64,000 nt of DNA from positions 1 to 64,000 of the forward strand of contig JAUIKS010000048.1 in the NCBI GenBank assembly GCA_030430565.1, in the 5' to 3' direction. Shown piece after piece: positions 34,201 through 42,650 of this stretch. Numbering within the stretch: position 1 is the first letter of the stretch; the number at the start of each line of letters is the position of its first letter. The notes beneath the pieces are model-generated. The model made no database searches, was not told where the DNA came from, and worked only from the letters and a program-made list of their open reading frames with translations. The position numbers and the translations under genes are program-made. The DNA comes from Polyangia bacterium (lineage in GTDB: Bacteria > Myxococcota_A > Polyangia > Nannocystales > Nannocystaceae).

Positions 34201-34715
34201 AGCTCGCTGCGGACGCGCTCATCATGCGCGACGCCCCCGCGCTGGCGCGCCGGCACACCGAGCTCGCGCTCGCCATGCTCGACGAATCGACGCCTCCCGA
34301 CAACATCGAGCGCGCGCTCCCGACTCAGATCAAGGGGGAGATCCTGTTGATGCTCGGGCAGCTCGACGGGGCCGAGGCGGCGCTCGTTCGCAGCCGCGAG
34401 CTCTACACAAACGCGGGGAACCACCGACGCGCGACTGAGCCCACGCGGCTGCTCGGCGACCTCCACCGCGCCCGCGGCCACCACGACGAAGCGATCGCCG
34501 CCTACCGCGAGACGCTCGAGACCTACGAGTCCTTCGACGCCGACCACCCCGAGCTCGCGGCGCTGCGCCTCGACCTCGCGCGCGCAATCGTCGACGCCGG
34601 CGGTGATCGAGAGGAGGCGCGCGCGCTCGCCAACCTGGCCCTTGCAGCATACACAAAGCTCGGCGACGGCTTCGCGCCGGAGGCCGAGGCCGCGCGCGCC
34701 TGGCTCGCCTCGTGA
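31224..34715 (+). CDS. PknB-type Ser/Thr protein kinase with TPR sensor region
   Basis: 1163 residues. The N-terminal 200 residues are disordered, with seven spaced DT motifs (LVDTLAS, TLDTIAP, FDDTINP, TRDTLAS, FADTHAS, SRDTMAS, LDTIDS). The kinase domain spans about 208-480: GEGGMGVVYAAYD at 214, K236, H324-R325-D326 (IHRDFKPHNAI), DFG at 344, TPAYMAPEQ. A membrane helix (VALAAGALTLMTGGSVALA) lies near 490-510. The remaining 650 residues are outer-face TPR-like repeats (AVARYRRALATTEAAREEL, RALAIAEASPE, YRETLETYESFDADHPEL). Likely an inner-membrane signalling kinase acting on the upstream sigma factor; the substrate link is inference. Confidence 0.9.
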   Translation: MGLLEFFLPADDPPNELDAISFAETRAADSPEQQAAPALSLVDTLASQPGIRTDAGASQPPPAQLGTLDTIAPEAVSVGFDDTINPDQHAARRAPEDVRAARDPALGTRDTLASEPRLARRPLGFADTHASKRPTGRDLEELGSRDTMASDAHMRAVDAQLDTIDSRAPMRRFGQDLPRDLEYQRKRAELRARILGDPVERFAIGRFQVLKRLGEGGMGVVYAAYDETLDRKVAIKVLRGRASDTAQTRLLREAQALARLSHRNIVAVHEVGEHEGQTFLAMEFVRGQSLDKWLETPRPWREVLDVFLQAGRGLEAAHRAGLIHRDFKPHNAILGDDGQVKVLDFGLARASGAAPLEAAQAEDDAASEAPKGALAVSLTHTGAILGTPAYMAPEQHQGRPADARSDQFGFCAALYEGLYRQLPFDATTLAELITKIVEGELQAPPRDVNVPQWIRKILWTGLSVEPDARFPSMTALLAALERDPARQRRRVALAAGALTLMTGGSVALARLQAPEAAAPCADIPQLFDATWNDARRSTSAQVFTTSDLGFASDSWSVIEPTLDRYAADWSSARARSCEAHAGGLISDNLYDRASACFERRRAHVDSLLTAFAEADATVLENAAVAVAQLPTLTTCSDEQQLVAELPPPENPEAAARVSAARESLARARGQIDLGKYDDAVTIATEASSLASELDYRPLAAESDLVSGTAFLWRSQGPEAERALSEAARHAITSGHDKAAAEAIARRVYVRAEYLNETARAEADAWLVTSLVERTGNQPMLSWLADNNLAVVAERADDQGLAVARYRRALATTEAAREELRYQRAITLRNLGLVERGRYDDRAAEAYLTEAATLAESQLGSQHPLVATFIASAGAARLDMEHVEQAESELRRALAIAEASPESATSASTSVETLQYLAELARIYRRPDARELAERCISTARAIFGADHPRVDFYQIVLAANLHAGTPESLDEKLESWAQAVTVAGPLISARARELAADALIMRDAPALARRHTELALAMLDESTPPDNIERALPTQIKGEILLMLGQLDGAEAALVRSRELYTNAGNHRRATEPTRLLGDLHRARGHHDEAIAAYRETLETYESFDADHPELAALRLDLARAIVDAGGDREEARALANLALAAYTKLGDGFAPEAEAARAWLAS

Positions 34716-34845
34716 CAGCCCACGCGGTCGCTCGCGCGCTTCGAAGTCCGCGCGCGCGGTCTCGGGATCGAGGCCGACGAGACGCTCGCGCCGATCTTGC
34801 CCGGCGTCGCCGCGCGCCCGCCCCTCGGTCCTACGTCCAGCCTCG

Positions 34846-35700
34846 CTACGGCAGCCGCTCCAACAAGGTCGCGGCGGCCAGCTTCCCCAGCTCGTTGGCG
34901 GCCTGCGGGCTCGCCCCCGTGATGAGACGCCGGTCGACGCAACAAGTCTTGTCCGCCTTGGTGTTCACGACCTTGGCCCCGAGCGTCTCGAGCCGCTCCT
35001 GCAAGCGCCACGGCATGGGGCCGGGGAGATACCCGATCATCGGCGTCATCTTGTCGACGGAGTCGGGAAACACCGCCATGTTGTACCCGCTGTACAGGAA
35101 CTCTTGGCCCCCCACGGTCGTGGCGAGGAACGAGCCTGGGCCGTGGCAGAGGCTGATGGTGAACAAGTCGCGCTCATGCGCCCAGCGCAAGATCGTGCCG
35201 ACGTTCGGGTCCTCTGGAATCCCCAACATCGCGCCGTGCCCCCCGGGTACGAAGACTGCAGCGTAAGACTCGAGCCCGCTCGCGGTCGCGTCGACGATCT
35301 CCTGAAGCGGCGTCGGCCGCTCGAAGCTCGCGCGCAGCTCGTCGTAGATGCCGCGGACCGCGTCGTCTTTTCGCGGCATCGCCCACATCTCGAAGACGAC
35401 CGGCTTGCCAGTCGGGGTCGCGATCTCAAAGTCAAAGCCCGCGCTCTTCAGGTGCAGCATGGGGAGCAGCGCCTCGACGGGGTGGTTCCCCGTCGAGAAC
35501 TCCTTCCCGTTCTGCATCCGCATGTTCTTCCGCTCCGTGAAGATCACCAGGATTCTCGAGCGCGCGCCCCGGTACGCGGCGTATGAGACCTCCTCGAAGT
35601 CGGAGACCTCCGATGTCGAGAGCCTCAACGCGACCCACGAAGGGCTGTACGAGCCGTCCGGCTCCTGCTTCGGCGCGATGCCCAGTAGTGACTTGAACAC
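34846..35700 (-). CDS. hchA: Protein deglycase HchA-like (DJ-1/PfpI)
   Basis: 284 residues, like E. coli Hsp31/HchA. The GTG at 35700 is chosen because GAGGAG lies 7 nt upstream; an ATG 28 codons earlier lacks a ribosome site. Family marks: KEFSTGNHPVEALLPMLHL, FEMWAMPRKD, YAAVFVPGGHGAM, the nucleophile Cys in ISLCHGPGSFLA, MIGYLPGPMPW, RRLITGASPQAANELGKLAA. HchA repairs glyoxal- or methylglyoxal-modified proteins (glyoxalase III activity) and can act as a holding chaperone. The LysR gene is divergent, 123 bp away, and probably regulates it. Confidence 0.88.
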   Translation of the reverse strand: MFKSLLGIAPKQEPDGSYSPSWVALRLSTSEVSDFEEVSYAAYRGARSRILVIFTERKNMRMQNGKEFSTGNHPVEALLPMLHLKSAGFDFEIATPTGKPVVFEMWAMPRKDDAVRGIYDELRASFERPTPLQEIVDATASGLESYAAVFVPGGHGAMLGIPEDPNVGTILRWAHERDLFTISLCHGPGSFLATTVGGQEFLYSGYNMAVFPDSVDKMTPMIGYLPGPMPWRLQERLETLGAKVVNTKADKTCCVDRRLITGASPQAANELGKLAAATLLERLP

Positions 35701-35706
35701 AGTGAA

Positions 35707-35711
35707 CTCCT
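35707..35711 (-). promoter_or_regulatory. Ribosome site fixing the hchA start
   Basis: AGGAG (within GAGAGAGGAG on the minus strand) lies 6 nt before the GTG at 35700 and decides this start over an upstream ATG at 35784. Confidence 0.65.
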
Positions 35712-35823
35712 CTCTCTCGCCTACGGCTGATCGCTGTGACGGGCCGTCTTGCCCACCACTATGGGACTGATTCGCCCGTTTCACATGTCCACCAGTGGGT
35801 TACTATGTCTCATCAGCGGTACA

Positions 35824-36741
35824 ATGAACGACGACTTTAATCAGATGCGGGTATTCGTCGAGGTCGTTCGACGGGGAGGCTTCGCCGGAGCTGCGCGCGG
35901 CCTAGGGATGCCTCGCTCGACGGTGAGTCGCTGGATCCAGCGGTTGGAGGAGCGGCTCGGAGTGCGTCTCTTGCAGCGCACCACGCGAAAGGTGGAGCTC
36001 ACTGAGATCGGCGCCGGCTACTACGAGCGCAGCGCGAAGGCGGTCGACGCCGCCGGGCGGGCCAGCGCCTGGGTGCAGAGTCAATCGGAGCGCCCCCGAG
36101 GCACGCTCGTCATCACCACGTTTCACCTGTTCGCCGAGACCTTGCTGGGCCCGCTGCTGGTCACCTACCTCGAGGACAACCCCGGTATGTCGGCCCAGGT
36201 CATCCTCAGCGAGCGCAACATCGACTTGGTGGGCGAGCACGTCGACGTCGCGGTGCGCATCGGCACACTGGCCGACTCCTCGCTCGTCGTCCGCAAGCTC
36301 GCCGATCTCGAGGCGTGGCTGGTGGCCAGCCCGAGCTACCTCGCCAAGCGGGGGACGCCCGCGCAGCCTCGTGAGCTGATGGACCACTCGATGCTGATCT
36401 ACAGCCACGAGAAGGGCGCGATCACGGCGCGCTTCAACAACGCGCGCGAGCGACAAACGGTCGCGCTCTCGAACCGCTGCGCCACGAGCAGCATCGCGCT
36501 GGTTCGACAGCTCACGCTCGGTCACCTGGGGATCGGGGCGCTGCCGTCGATCATGGTCCACGACGACCTCGCCGCGGGCCGACTCGCTCGGGTCCTCCCC
36601 GAGTGGAGCAACGGGTCGCAGCCGATCTACGCGGTGTATCCGAGCCGGCGCCACCTGCCGCGAAAAGTACGAAGCTTCATCGACCTCCTCTCCGCGAGCG
36701 TGACCACCGCGACGGTCAACGGCGCGCGCGCGCGCTCGTGA
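35824..36741 (+). CDS. LysR-family transcriptional regulator
   Basis: 305 residues from ATG 35824 (MNDDFNQMRVFVEVVRRGG). The N-terminal winged helix-turn-helix is standard (FAGAARGLGMPRSTVSRWIQ, RLEERLGVRLLQRTTRKVEL); the effector domain (LVITTFHLFAETLLGPLL, ERNIDLVGEHVDVAVRIG, GIGALPSIMVHDDLAAGRL) resembles the CrgA/AaeR-like subgroup. Divergent from the hchA-like gene; LysR proteins usually control the adjacent divergent gene in response to its substrate, here plausibly a reactive aldehyde. The 123-bp gap has AT-rich patches but no clear T-N11-A palindrome. Confidence 0.9.
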   Translation: MNDDFNQMRVFVEVVRRGGFAGAARGLGMPRSTVSRWIQRLEERLGVRLLQRTTRKVELTEIGAGYYERSAKAVDAAGRASAWVQSQSERPRGTLVITTFHLFAETLLGPLLVTYLEDNPGMSAQVILSERNIDLVGEHVDVAVRIGTLADSSLVVRKLADLEAWLVASPSYLAKRGTPAQPRELMDHSMLIYSHEKGAITARFNNARERQTVALSNRCATSSIALVRQLTLGHLGIGALPSIMVHDDLAAGRLARVLPEWSNGSQPIYAVYPSRRHLPRKVRSFIDLLSASVTTATVNGARARS

Positions 36742-36747
36742 ACGCGG

Positions 36748-38382
36748 TCACTCTGGGCCGCGCTCCGCCTCGGCGACGTGGCGCGCCGCGTCGCCGCACG
36801 CCCCGTCGACGCCATGACTCGAGAGCCAGGTGCACAGCCGCGCGCGCTGCTCTGGCTCGAGCGCGGCGTCCCCGGGCCAGCCGTGCCAGCGCAGGCTCAG
36901 CCCGTGGTGAAAGCCGAGCGCCGCGAGCAGCCGCGCGCCGCGGTAGAGCTCGAGGCTGGGGCTGCCGCAGCACATACAATGAAATCCCCGCGCGCTCCCA
37001 TTGACCGCGAGCAGCGAGATGAGCTCCTGCGTCGCGCTCGGCTCCGCGCTCTCGAACAGCGTCCGCTCGTCCGCGCGTCGCCGGTGACACAGCCCCCCCG
37101 AGCGCACGCGAAGCCGCGTCGCGCAGCGCAGCGTCTCGCGCAGGCGCCCGCCCCAGTCCGTGCGCAGCACGCCGGGCGCCGCGCGCTCAAACCACGCGCG
37201 CGCCTCGGCGGGTACCGTCGGCTCGGCCTGCAGGAGCGAGAGCTCTTGCAGGCGCGACGGCGGCGACCCCGGGAGCGCCGCGACGGGGCTGCCGTCCGCG
37301 ATCACCCGCTCCAGCGCCGGGTGCCCGCTGAGCCCGTCAAGGCTCGTCACGCCGGTGTCGCGCAGCTCGATCCGCTGAAGCTGCGGGAGCTGGGCGACGA
37401 AGTCGATCGCGGCGAGGTTGCGATCACCCGAGACGTCAAGCACGCGCAGGGCCGGCAGCGCCCCGACTCGCTCCGAGAACGGCGCCGCGCCGATGTCCGC
37501 GAGCCCGTCGAGCTCGAGATACTCGAGCGTGTCGCGGGCGAGCAGCGGGCGGATGTCAAACGCGACGGTCTCGTCGCCGAGGATCGAGCCGCCGCTGCCG
37601 CGCAGCGCCAGAAACCGCAGCGAGTGGAGCCTCGACCCACGCGCGAGGAACTCCTTGAACTCGACGACGCGCCGCTTCGTGACGTCGAGCCCTGACGCGG
37701 CCGCCGAGGGGACACCGAGGTGCAGCCCGAGGTACTCGAGCGACTCGGGGAGCTCCGGCGGGATGATCGGCGCCCGCGTGAAGAGCTCGCGGAACACGAG
37801 CCGCTCGTGCTCGAGGCTGACGAAGGTCCGCGCGGGATCGATCGCGCGCAGCCCCGGGTTGTCCTCGCCCCACGTCTCGAGGACGAGGCCGCGCAGCCCC
37901 TGGACCTCCTCCTTCGGCAGCGCGGCGAACATCGCCGAGGTGAAGGTGTGCACCCCCGGAGCGCCTGCCCCGCTCGACACCGTGAGACCGACCAAGCGCC
38001 ACGCTCCGAGTTCATCCCGTCGCTCGATCGCGCCGCCGCGCGCCGGGCCGACGCGATACTCGTAGGTCCCGGGTGGCCCGAGGACCATGCGGATCCCCTC
38101 GACGATCACGACGTCACCAGCCTGCGGCGCGTCGGGTGCTCCGCGCATCGACAGCACCCGCGGGGCGTAGCCGTGACCGTCGAGCGTGAACAGGTAGCCC
38201 GACTCGCAGCTCGGCTCCGTCGCGGTTGTGGTCGTGGTCGCGTTCGCGCGCGCGGGCGAAGGCGCGGGCGCGTCGGCGGGCGGAGCCCCACACGCGACGC
38301 CGACGAGCGCGAGCGCGCCGAGCCAGCAGCGGCGACGCGCTCGTCGCCTCGCCGCGCGCGCGCGATGGGTCCGCGAGTGCAT
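36748..38382 (-). CDS. Leucine-rich-repeat lipoprotein
   Basis: 544 residues from ATG 38382 (MHSRTHRARAARRRARRR), which lies 6 nt after TACGCT. An unusually basic n-region precedes the lipobox (VGVAC, C31). Residues about 60-200 are a beta-rich domain of unknown type. Residues about 200-400 contain irregular leucine-rich repeats (LEYLGLHLGVPS, LHSLRFLALRGSGG, LEYLELDGLADIG, LRVLDVSGDRNLAAIDF, LQRIELRDTGVTSLDG, LQELSLLQ). The C-terminal 150 residues have several Cys, including HCMCCGSPS. Probably a surface protein-interaction module. Convergent with LysR, 6-bp gap. Confidence 0.75.
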   Translation of the reverse strand: MHSRTHRARAARRRARRRCWLGALALVGVACGAPPADAPAPSPARANATTTTTATEPSCESGYLFTLDGHGYAPRVLSMRGAPDAPQAGDVVIVEGIRMVLGPPGTYEYRVGPARGGAIERRDELGAWRLVGLTVSSGAGAPGVHTFTSAMFAALPKEEVQGLRGLVLETWGEDNPGLRAIDPARTFVSLEHERLVFRELFTRAPIIPPELPESLEYLGLHLGVPSAAASGLDVTKRRVVEFKEFLARGSRLHSLRFLALRGSGGSILGDETVAFDIRPLLARDTLEYLELDGLADIGAAPFSERVGALPALRVLDVSGDRNLAAIDFVAQLPQLQRIELRDTGVTSLDGLSGHPALERVIADGSPVAALPGSPPSRLQELSLLQAEPTVPAEARAWFERAAPGVLRTDWGGRLRETLRCATRLRVRSGGLCHRRRADERTLFESAEPSATQELISLLAVNGSARGFHCMCCGSPSLELYRGARLLAALGFHHGLSLRWHGWPGDAALEPEQRARLCTWLSSHGVDGACGDAARHVAEAERGPE

Positions 38383-38388
38383 ACCCCA

Positions 38389-38394
38389 AGCGTA
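38389..38394 (-). promoter_or_regulatory. -10-like TACGCT before the LRR gene
   Basis: TACGCT on the minus strand ends 6 nt before the ATG at 38382; predicted leaderless transcript. Confidence 0.45.
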
Positions 38395-38471
38395 CACGCT
38401 GCGCGCCCGTGCGATACTCGCGGCCGCTCGCGACCCGCTCGCGCGTCGCCGCAAAGCGCCGGAGAACCGCC

Positions 38472-40454
38472 ATGAACATCAGCCTCCCGCAGCACGAACA
38501 AGACCCTGGCGCGCGCGCGCGCGCGCTCGAGCGAAAGCGCCAGACCCTCGCCTACAAGTACACGCACATCGAGCCGCTCGCTATGGTCGAAGAGGTCCCC
38601 TGGGCCCACAAGCCGCGCCTGCGCTGGTGGACCACCGTGCTCCGCGTCATCAGCGAGAACCTCGCCAACAGCCTCGCGCTGCGGGCCGAGCGAGCCATCG
38701 ACCAGGTCATGTCCTTCGACGAGGAAGACGGCGTCGAGGCGGATCTCGAGGGCGCTGAGGAGGCCGCGCCCGAGGAGACGCTCGACGAGCTCGACGACCT
38801 CATCAATTCGGCCGAGCGCGTGCTCGACGGCGAGCTCGCCGACGTCGAGCTCGAGGCCTTCGTCGACGGCGAGCTCGACGGCCCGGCCGCCTTCGACGAC
38901 GACGACGACGGCTTCTTCGCGCGCCTGCGCCGCTCGCTGATCGGCGCGCCGCGATCCGAGCGAGACCTCGAGGAGACCGCCGAGCGCCAGCTGATCGCCG
39001 ACATGGAGCGGGCGGCGCAGCGAGTCGCCGAGCGCACGAGCGCGCCGCGGGTCACCGGCAAGGCCGCGAGCCTCGAGGACTACGACCGGCTCTACAAGAC
39101 GCTCCGCCTGCCCGAGGTCCGCGCGCGCTTTCAGTCCGACGCCAGCTTCGCGCGCCTGCGCGTCGCCGGCCCGAACCCGGTGATGTTCTCCCAGACAGGC
39201 GCGCCGGGGCCCTCCTTCCCCGTCACCGAGCGGCACTACCAGGCGGTGATGAATGACCCAGAGGACAGCCTGGCGCGCGCCGCCGACGAGGGGCGCCTCT
39301 ACCTCAGCGACTACAAGCTGCTCGAGGGGCTCCCCGCCGGCTGCTTCCCCGGCCCGCGCAAGTACATGTACGCGCCCAAGGCCCTCTACGCGGTCGCGCG
39401 CCCGGGGCGGCCCGACCGCTCGCTGCGCGCGGTCGCGATCCAGCTCGGCCAGCGCCCGACGACCGACGGCGTGATCACGCCCGAGGACGGCGAGCGCTGG
39501 ACGCTCGCCAAGTCGGTCGTGCTCATCGCCGACGGCTGCGTGCACGAGCCGATCACCCACCTCGCGCGCACGCACCTGCTCATCGAGCCCTTCGTCGTCG
39601 CGACCGAGCGCCAGCTCAGCCCGCGGCACCCGCTCTACGCGCTGCTGCGGCCCCACTTCGAAGGCACGCTGTACATCAACAACGCGGCCCACAAGCTGCT
39701 GATCGCGCCCGAGGGCGGCGTCAACCGGCTGCTCTCGCCGACGATCGACGCCGCGCGGATGGCCGTCGTGCTCGGCCTGCACAGCTACCCCTTCGACCAG
39801 GCCAAGCTCCCACTCCAGCTCGCGCGCCGCGGCGTCGACGACCCCGCGAGCCTGCCCGACTACCCGTACCGCGACGACGGCCTGCTGCTGTGGGAGGCGA
39901 TCCGTGACTGGGCCTCTGCCTACGTCGGGCTCTACTACGAGGACGACGACGCGGTGCAATTCGACCACGAGCTCCAGGACTGGGCCCGCGAGCTGATCGC
40001 CTGGGAGGGCGGGCGCGTCACCGGCTTCGGCCAAGAGGGCGGCCTCAAGACCCGCGCCTACCTCGTCGACACCCTCACGATCCTGATCTTCACCGGCAGC
40101 GCCCAGCACGCCGCGGTCAACTTCCCGCAGTTCGATCTGATGAGCTACGCCCCCGCGTTCCCGCTCGCGGGCTTCTCCGAGGCCGAGGCCGGGAGCAGCT
40201 GGTTCGATCTGCTCCCGCCCCTCGACATCGCGCTCAAGCAGACCGAGACCGCGCGCCTGCTCGGCTGCGTCTACCACACCCAGCTCGGCCGCTACGACGA
40301 GGGCGCCTTCGTCGACCCCAGGGTCGAGGGCCCGCTGCGCGCGTTTCAGGCCGCGCTCGACCGCGCCGAGGCGACGATCACCGCGCGCAACAAAGGCCGC
40401 GTCCCCTACCCCTTCCTGCTGCCCTCGCGGATCCCCCAGAGCGTCAACATCTAG
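38472..40454 (+). CDS. Lipoxygenase
   Basis: 660 residues from ATG 38472. It oxygenates polyunsaturated fatty acids to hydroperoxides. Iron ligands fit the family: H358 and H363 (VHEPITHLARTHLLIEPFVV), H546 and N550 (GSAQHAAVNFPQF), and the C-terminal Ile (SVNI, I660). Other signatures are RHPLYALLRPHFEGTLYINN, YPYRDDGLLLWEAIRDWASA and LLGCVYHTQLGRY. There is no signal peptide and no obvious PLAT domain. An acidic insertion (about residues 75-145, with FDDDDDGFF) sits in the N-terminal third. The next gene encodes a TM2 membrane protein on the same strand 105 bp away. Confidence 0.92.
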   Translation: MNISLPQHEQDPGARARALERKRQTLAYKYTHIEPLAMVEEVPWAHKPRLRWWTTVLRVISENLANSLALRAERAIDQVMSFDEEDGVEADLEGAEEAAPEETLDELDDLINSAERVLDGELADVELEAFVDGELDGPAAFDDDDDGFFARLRRSLIGAPRSERDLEETAERQLIADMERAAQRVAERTSAPRVTGKAASLEDYDRLYKTLRLPEVRARFQSDASFARLRVAGPNPVMFSQTGAPGPSFPVTERHYQAVMNDPEDSLARAADEGRLYLSDYKLLEGLPAGCFPGPRKYMYAPKALYAVARPGRPDRSLRAVAIQLGQRPTTDGVITPEDGERWTLAKSVVLIADGCVHEPITHLARTHLLIEPFVVATERQLSPRHPLYALLRPHFEGTLYINNAAHKLLIAPEGGVNRLLSPTIDAARMAVVLGLHSYPFDQAKLPLQLARRGVDDPASLPDYPYRDDGLLLWEAIRDWASAYVGLYYEDDDAVQFDHELQDWARELIAWEGGRVTGFGQEGGLKTRAYLVDTLTILIFTGSAQHAAVNFPQFDLMSYAPAFPLAGFSEAEAGSSWFDLLPPLDIALKQTETARLLGCVYHTQLGRYDEGAFVDPRVEGPLRAFQAALDRAEATITARNKGRVPYPFLLPSRIPQSVNI

Positions 40455-40534
40455 GGGCGCAGAACCGACCCGCGGGGCGCGGGCTCGCGCGCGGCCGCTG
40501 CTAGTTCTGCGTCAGGGCGCGCTTGCTTCAAACA

Positions 40535-40548
40535 TGTCTGATTAGACA
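40535..40548. promoter_or_regulatory. TGTCT-N4-AGACA palindrome
   Basis: A 5-bp inverted repeat within AAACATGTCTGATTAGACA, ending 11 nt before the TM2 gene ATG. Its left flank TCAAACATGTCT is identical to 24064-24075. A regulator site or leader hairpin could block or allow initiation here. Confidence 0.45.
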
Positions 40549-40559
40549 GACTCAACGCG

Positions 40560-42128
40560 ATGCCGAACGACGCGCCGGTCGCCCCGCCCCTCGAGCACGT
40601 CCCGGTCGCGCCCTCGGTCAGCCAGCAGCTCTCGCGGGAGGAGCTGGACCTCTACGTCCCGCACCGAAACGTCGGCCTCGCCTACTTCTGCCTGATCTTC
40701 CTCGGCTGGCTCGGCGTGCACCGCTTCTACGTGCGCCGCCCGTTCAGCGGCACGCTCTACGCGCTGACGCTGGGCTTCCTCGGCCTCGGCCTCGTCCTCG
40801 ACCTGCTCCTGGTCCCCTACCTCGTCCGCACGGTCAACAAGCAGCTCGACCTCGCGGCCGCCGAGGACCCCGACCACTTCCGCAAGCGCGAGCGCGTCGC
40901 CCCCTGGGCCCACGGCGACCGCGAGGGCTGGAGCGCGCAGCTGCTGCTGGTCGCGGGCTTTTGGTGCATCGGCACGCCGATCTTCGCGGGCCTGACGATC
41001 GCCATGGGCTTCGAGAGCGGCCCCGTCTACCTCGGCGTCACGCTGGTCCTGATCTCGCTGTTCGGCTCGCCGCACCGCCTGCTCGAGCGCTACCCGAAGA
41101 TCGAGAAGATCCCGATCGTCAGCGAGGTGCTGCAGCGCCTCGTCGAGCTCGAGGACTACTACTTCGACCACAAGCCGCGCGCGCTCATCTACTACCTGTT
41201 CTTCCCGCTCATCGCGCCGCTGGCCGCGATCGTCTCGCCGACAGCGCGCGAGGAGGCCAAGATGTACGCGCGCGCGCACGTGCTCGTCGGCGGCGTGATC
41301 GCGATCAACATCTTCAGCAAGTACAGCTTCGCGCTGTGGAGCGAGACGCTCTCGACCGTCGACGTCGTCATCCTGCTGCTCTTGACCTTCATCTTCGTGA
41401 TGCTCGGCATGACGACCTACATCGTCCCGACGACGAGCACCGCGTTCTCGCTCAACCTCAGCGGGCGACGCACGCAGACGCTGCTGCTCGCGGCGATCGG
41501 CGGCGGGCTCGCGGTCCCGGTCTCGCTCGCCGTGCGCAGCTGCAGCGAGCACTCGCTCTCGCTCCCCGACCATCTGCTGCTCGACGCCCGCCTCAAGCAC
41601 AAGAAGTTCCAGTGCCAGTTCGAGGACATCAGCCGGATGTTCCTGACCCACGAGCTCCGCGAGCGGACGCGCGGCGCGGGCGACGACACCGAGCCCGAGG
41701 GTGAGCCGACGGTCGTCGTCGACATCGACATGACCAAGAAGTACCGCTCGATCCTCGGCGGCTTCATCAGCGCCGGCGAGTCCAAGGCCTTCACGGTCGC
41801 CACGATCACCTGGCCCGACGGACACGAGATGCTCGCGCTGGTGCGCGACAACGTCGACCCGCTGCGCGACCGCCAAGAGCTGCACAAGGCGAGCGACGAC
41901 AAGTGCCAGTCGCAGCCGCTGGTGCTGATCAGCCGCGAGGAAGAGTTCCTCTCGACCGCCGCGCTGACCCGCGCGCACCCCCAGCTGATCGAGGCCCTCG
42001 GCCCGCGCTTCCACGCCGACGGCGAGCTGCTGCTGTTTGAGGACTGGCTCGCCGAGTGCACCAACGAGCGCTCCGAGCTCGACGTCGCGCGCGACTGCTG
42101 GAGCGCCGACGGCTCGCCGGGCGCCTGA
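40560..42128 (+). CDS. TM2-domain membrane protein
   Basis: 522 residues. Near the N-terminus is a TM2 domain: GLAYFCLIFLGWLGVHRFYV, GTLYALTLGFLGLGLVLDLL with the conserved G-x-HRFY turn. Several more hydrophobic segments follow (about residues 125-170, 215-245, 255-330), then a C-terminal soluble part of about 180 residues (TVVVDIDMTKKYRSILGGF, FTVATITWPDGHEMLALV, LISREEEFLSTAALT). TM2 proteins are poorly understood inner-membrane proteins. Cotranscription with the lipoxygenase is possible. Function unknown. Confidence 0.75.
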   Translation: MPNDAPVAPPLEHVPVAPSVSQQLSREELDLYVPHRNVGLAYFCLIFLGWLGVHRFYVRRPFSGTLYALTLGFLGLGLVLDLLLVPYLVRTVNKQLDLAAAEDPDHFRKRERVAPWAHGDREGWSAQLLLVAGFWCIGTPIFAGLTIAMGFESGPVYLGVTLVLISLFGSPHRLLERYPKIEKIPIVSEVLQRLVELEDYYFDHKPRALIYYLFFPLIAPLAAIVSPTAREEAKMYARAHVLVGGVIAINIFSKYSFALWSETLSTVDVVILLLLTFIFVMLGMTTYIVPTTSTAFSLNLSGRRTQTLLLAAIGGGLAVPVSLAVRSCSEHSLSLPDHLLLDARLKHKKFQCQFEDISRMFLTHELRERTRGAGDDTEPEGEPTVVVDIDMTKKYRSILGGFISAGESKAFTVATITWPDGHEMLALVRDNVDPLRDRQELHKASDDKCQSQPLVLISREEEFLSTAALTRAHPQLIEALGPRFHADGELLLFEDWLAECTNERSELDVARDCWSADGSPGA

Positions 42129-42143
42129 CCCGCGATCGCCGCT

Positions 42144-42533
42144 CTACTCGCGCGCGGGCGCGTAGACCGTGACCACCAAGCGCAGCTCGAGCGCCCCGAT
42201 CGCCTGCAGCAGCGAGGGCGGGAGCGAGGTGCTCCAGCGCTGCGGCCCGAGCCCTGCGGAGACGCCGAGATCGAGCACCCGATCCTGCAGCCGATCCCAG
42301 CGCGCGCGCAGCTCGTCCGGGAGCGAGTCGATCAGTCGCACCAGCTCGCGCGCGGTGGCCTCGGCCGTCACGACCATCGCGCTGACCTCGACGGAGAGCT
42401 GCCAGCCGCGCGTCCACTCGCCGTGGTGCAGCACGACCACGTCGTCGCCCCACGCGGCGGCGAACTCCTCGAGCGGCTCGACGTCGAACAGGTCGAGGTC
42501 GATGTTCAAGAAGCTCGTCGTCGCGATCGACAC
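42144..42533 (-). CDS. Hypothetical protein divergent from the RNA ligase
   Basis: About 129 residues; GTG at 42533 (SIATTSFLNIDLDLFDVEP) is the likeliest start, though nearby GTG codons at 42536 and upstream are possible. The sequence is balanced and globular (LEEFAAAWGDDVVVLHHGEW, QLSVEVSAMVVTAEATAREL, LELRLVVTVYA), soluble, without signal peptide or recognisable motif. The very long open frame that continues upstream through the opposite RNA ligase gene is a GC-rich shadow. Shares a 117-bp promoter region with the RNA ligase. Confidence 0.6.
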   Translation of the reverse strand: MSIATTSFLNIDLDLFDVEPLEEFAAAWGDDVVVLHHGEWTRGWQLSVEVSAMVVTAEATARELVRLIDSLPDELRARWDRLQDRVLDLGVSAGLGPQRWSTSLPPSLLQAIGALELRLVVTVYAPARE

Positions 42534-42635
42534 CACGACCACCGTCGCGCTCCGCGGGCCGGCTGGCAACACCTCGTCGGCGTCCCCGTCGGCTTCGGCG
42601 CCGGCGCGCGCCCGCGCGCCTCGACGCGCGGGTGG

Positions 42636-42641
42636 TACCCT
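42636..42641 (+). promoter_or_regulatory. -10-like TACCCT before the RNA ligase gene
   Basis: TACCCT ends 9 nt before the ATG at 42651, with no ribosome site. Confidence 0.4.
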
Positions 42642-42650
42642 GCGAAGGCG

